From Asaia bogorensis (GTDB lineage Bacteria > Pseudomonadota > Alphaproteobacteria > Reyranellales > Reyranellaceae): a stretch of 37,401 bases of DNA. The DNA lies in the NCBI GenBank assembly GCA_945905835.1, contig CAMDQJ010000035.1, positions 1 to 37,401 of the forward strand, written 5' to 3'. This document shows, in pieces, positions 36,204 through 37,401 of this stretch. Made by a program: the position numbers and the translations under genes. The notes under the pieces are model-generated. The model saw only the letters and a program-made list of their open reading frames with translations. It did no database searches and was not told where the DNA came from. The number at the start of each line of letters is the position of its first letter. Position 1 is the stretch's first letter.

Positions 36204-36629
36204 ATGCCCGGAGAGGTAAGGATCGGGGATGAACCTGTTCAAAATGCCGGCGGCGCGCTCGTGACGGTCGCCCTTGCCGCCGGCACGGCCATCCTCGGCA
36301 TCGCGGCCGCCATCGGCCATTCGCTGATCGGCGAGCGCATGATCTTCGGGCCGCTCTATGCCGGCAATCCCGGCGGCATCCTCAAGTCGCGCCCGACCCG
36401 CGCCATCATTCGCGCGGTCTTTCACATGCCGTCGCTGGTCTGGGCGGTTCTCGGCATCACCGTCCTTGTCGCGCGGCTGGAGGGCGGCAATCCGCTGCTC
36501 AGCATCGTCGCCGCGACCATCTTCGCCGCCTCAGGCATCGGCAACCTGGCGGCACTGCGCCGTCCGCATTTCGGCGGTCTCATGATGCTCGCCGCGGCGG
36601 CGCTGACGCTCGCCGACCTGATGTTTTAG
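36204..36629 (+). CDS. Small hypothetical membrane protein
   Basis: This is about 141 residues with four hydrophobic stretches: VTVALAAGTAILGIAAAIGH, MPSLVWAVLGITVLVARL, LLSIVAATIFAASGIG and GGLMMLAAAALTLADLMF. The start is uncertain. ATG 36204 is used; TTG 36159 or GTG 36261 would also read, and none has a clear ribosome site. Not a family I recognise. It ends convergently with the next gene, sharing four bases. Confidence 0.6.
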   Translation: MPGEVRIGDEPVQNAGGALVTVALAAGTAILGIAAAIGHSLIGERMIFGPLYAGNPGGILKSRPTRAIIRAVFHMPSLVWAVLGITVLVARLEGGNPLLSIVAATIFAASGIGNLAALRRPHFGGLMMLAAAALTLADLMF

Positions 36630-36988
36630 CCGAGGCCGCCCCGGCGGCGGCGGCGCGGCGGACGCGAGCCCATGACGAAGCCGGGCTCGGGCCGGCCATC
36701 GGAGGAGCGGCCGCCGGCCCATAGCAGCAGCAGGCCGATGCCGAGGAAGACCGGGAGGGCGGGCGTCGCCAGGACCGGCCGGGCAAGCCAGTTCCACAGG
36801 CCGGGATTGGCGAAACGCTGCACCGATACCTGCGTCGAGCCGAGCGAGCCGGGATCGAGCTTGCTCCAGAGGTCGCCGAGGGCGCTGAGGCGCAGGCCGC
36901 CTTCCGACCACCACGACAGCGCGTCGTTCACCAGCACCGCAACGGCGAGCGCCACCAGCAACCAACCGAGCCCGCGAACCAGCAACAT
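36626..36988 (-). CDS. Hypothetical protein with two membrane segments
   Basis: This is about 120 residues from ATG 36988, just after a G7 run. It has two hydrophobic segments (LLVALAVAVLVNDALSWW and LPVFLGIGLLLLWAG) and an Arg-rich tail (RPPRRRRRGGLG). The loop SVQRFANPGLWNWLARPVL lies between them. I do not recognise the family. It is convergent with the neighbouring membrane protein gene. Confidence 0.6.
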   Translation of the reverse strand: MLLVRGLGWLLVALAVAVLVNDALSWWSEGGLRLSALGDLWSKLDPGSLGSTQVSVQRFANPGLWNWLARPVLATPALPVFLGIGLLLLWAGGRSSDGRPEPGFVMGSRPPRRRRRGGLG

Positions 36989-37092
36989 TTCCCCCCCGAA
37001 TACGGCCCGCACCCTAACCAAGCGAAGCCATCGGGGGAAGCCGTTGCGGGACCTGCCGATCCCGCTATAAGGGCGGCGAAACCACGCTCTGG

Positions 37093-37182
37093 GGACAGGT
37101 GGCCGAGTGGTTTAAGGCACACGCTTGGAAAGCGTGCGTGGTGTAACAGCCACCGCGGGTTCGAATCCCGCCCTGTCCGCCA
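37093..37182 (+). tRNA. tRNA-Ser(GGA)
   Basis: GGACAGG (37093-37099) pairs with CCTGTCC (37172-37178), then discriminator G and encoded CCA (37180-37182). The anticodon stem CACGC/GCGTG encloses TTGGAAA, giving anticodon GGA, which reads UCC and UCU. The T arm has GGTTCGAATCC. A long variable arm (GTGGTGTAACAGCCAC) is typical of class II tRNA-Ser. Confidence 0.97.
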
Positions 37183-37391
37183 GCGTATGCTGCTGGGTGC
37201 TGAAAGACGCCACTTTTGAGCACTTCGCGAGGATTTGCCCCACAAAACACCCCACTGCTGTCCGGTTAAATTGAGGGCCGAATCGCAAAAACCCCCTCCA
37301 GGCACGGGTTTCCGGGTGCTGAAGGGTGGTGTCGATTTGAATGGCGATTGCCAATTCTGGCAGTCTTCTGGGCTTTCGCCCGGAGGCCGTC
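37183..37391. other. Lower-GC stretch downstream of tRNA-Ser
   Basis: About 210 bases with no supported gene. Its base composition is more AT-rich than the rest of the window. GGGTGCTGAA occurs twice (about 37194 and 37315). Frames on the opposite strand here are the well-known spurious translation of a tRNA gene. Confidence 0.5.
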
Positions 37392-37401
37392 ATGAACACC
37401 G
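37392..37401 (+). CDS. Possible gene start at the window edge (partial)
   Basis: ATGAACACC begins at 37392, five bases after a strong GGAGG. Only three codons are inside the window, so no product can be named. Position just downstream of a tRNA would fit an integrated element. Confidence 0.3.

Noticed and set aside
37065..37399. Minus-strand open frames across the tRNA with GGIRTRGG- and AGFEPAV-like peptides
   Set aside because: These are the well-known spurious proteins produced by translating the antisense strand of a tRNA-Ser gene.
1..37401. CRISPR array or defence island
   Set aside because: No regularly spaced repeats, cas-like, restriction-modification or toxin-antitoxin genes were seen in the window.

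Overview
The window is high-GC bacterial chromosome, most likely from an alphaproteobacterium. The signs are a split glycine decarboxylase (gcvPA/gcvPB) in a riboswitch-led gcv operon, the order ispH-thrB-rnhA, a choline-kinase-like ThrB, a REP-like inverted repeat of the kind seen between genes in Rhizobiales/Rhodospirillales, and an F420-type LLM oxidoreductase beside several TauD/TfdA oxygenases. A Reyranella-like member of the Rhodospirillales/Hyphomicrobiales would fit, but that is a low-confidence guess.

Layout: (1) 1-935 is a damaged edge: the 3' end of an IS5-family transposase with a mutated catalytic residue, abutting a thioredoxin-fold/2OG-Fe(II) oxygenase gene that has lost its middle, carries a stop and ends at the IS. 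(2) 953-6705 (minus) is the glycine cleavage operon: tandem glycine riboswitch, gcvT, gcvH, gcvPA, gcvPB and an LLM-class oxidoreductase. (3) 6809-10186 holds a flavodoxin-fold quinone reductase and a convergent four-gene set: CDGSH protein, lipoprotein, HdrD/GlpC-like Fe-S protein, LysE-type exporter. (4) 10285-12639 is ispH-thrB-rnhA with overlapping or touching ends. (5) 12663-17470 holds the REP-like repeat, a secreted protein, a TPR protein, a YeeZ-like epimerase, an alpha/beta hydrolase, a GT4 glycosyltransferase and a small secreted protein. (6) 17683-27955 is a translation block: thrS-infC, then rpmI-rplT-pheS-pheT-lepA, with two minus-strand genes inserted between infC and rpmI. (7) 28011-35103 is accessory: a broken acyl-CoA dehydrogenase-like gene, then six minus-strand genes (acyl-CoA dehydrogenase, D-2-hydroxyacid dehydrogenase, two TauD/TfdA dioxygenases, an SDR and a VOC protein) that look like an uncharacterised catabolic set. 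(8) 35205-37401 holds a frameshifted tandem terminase-small-subunit-like gene, two small membrane proteins, tRNA-Ser(GGA), and a compositionally different tail that may begin an integrated element.

The strongest regulatory signal is upstream of gcvT. The 3' core of the second glycine aptamer can pair with the gcvT Shine-Dalgarno region, directly before a T5 run that runs into a TTG start codon. infC begins with ATA. Three reading frames (glycosyltransferase, acyl-CoA dehydrogenase-like, terminase-like) are each repaired by one base in a C or G run, so sequencing error must be excluded before they are called pseudogenes. I saw no CRISPR array, toxin-antitoxin pair or recognisable defence system. 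The nearest things to undescribed systems are the CDGSH/lipoprotein/Fe-S/LysE set and the TauD/VOC cluster.
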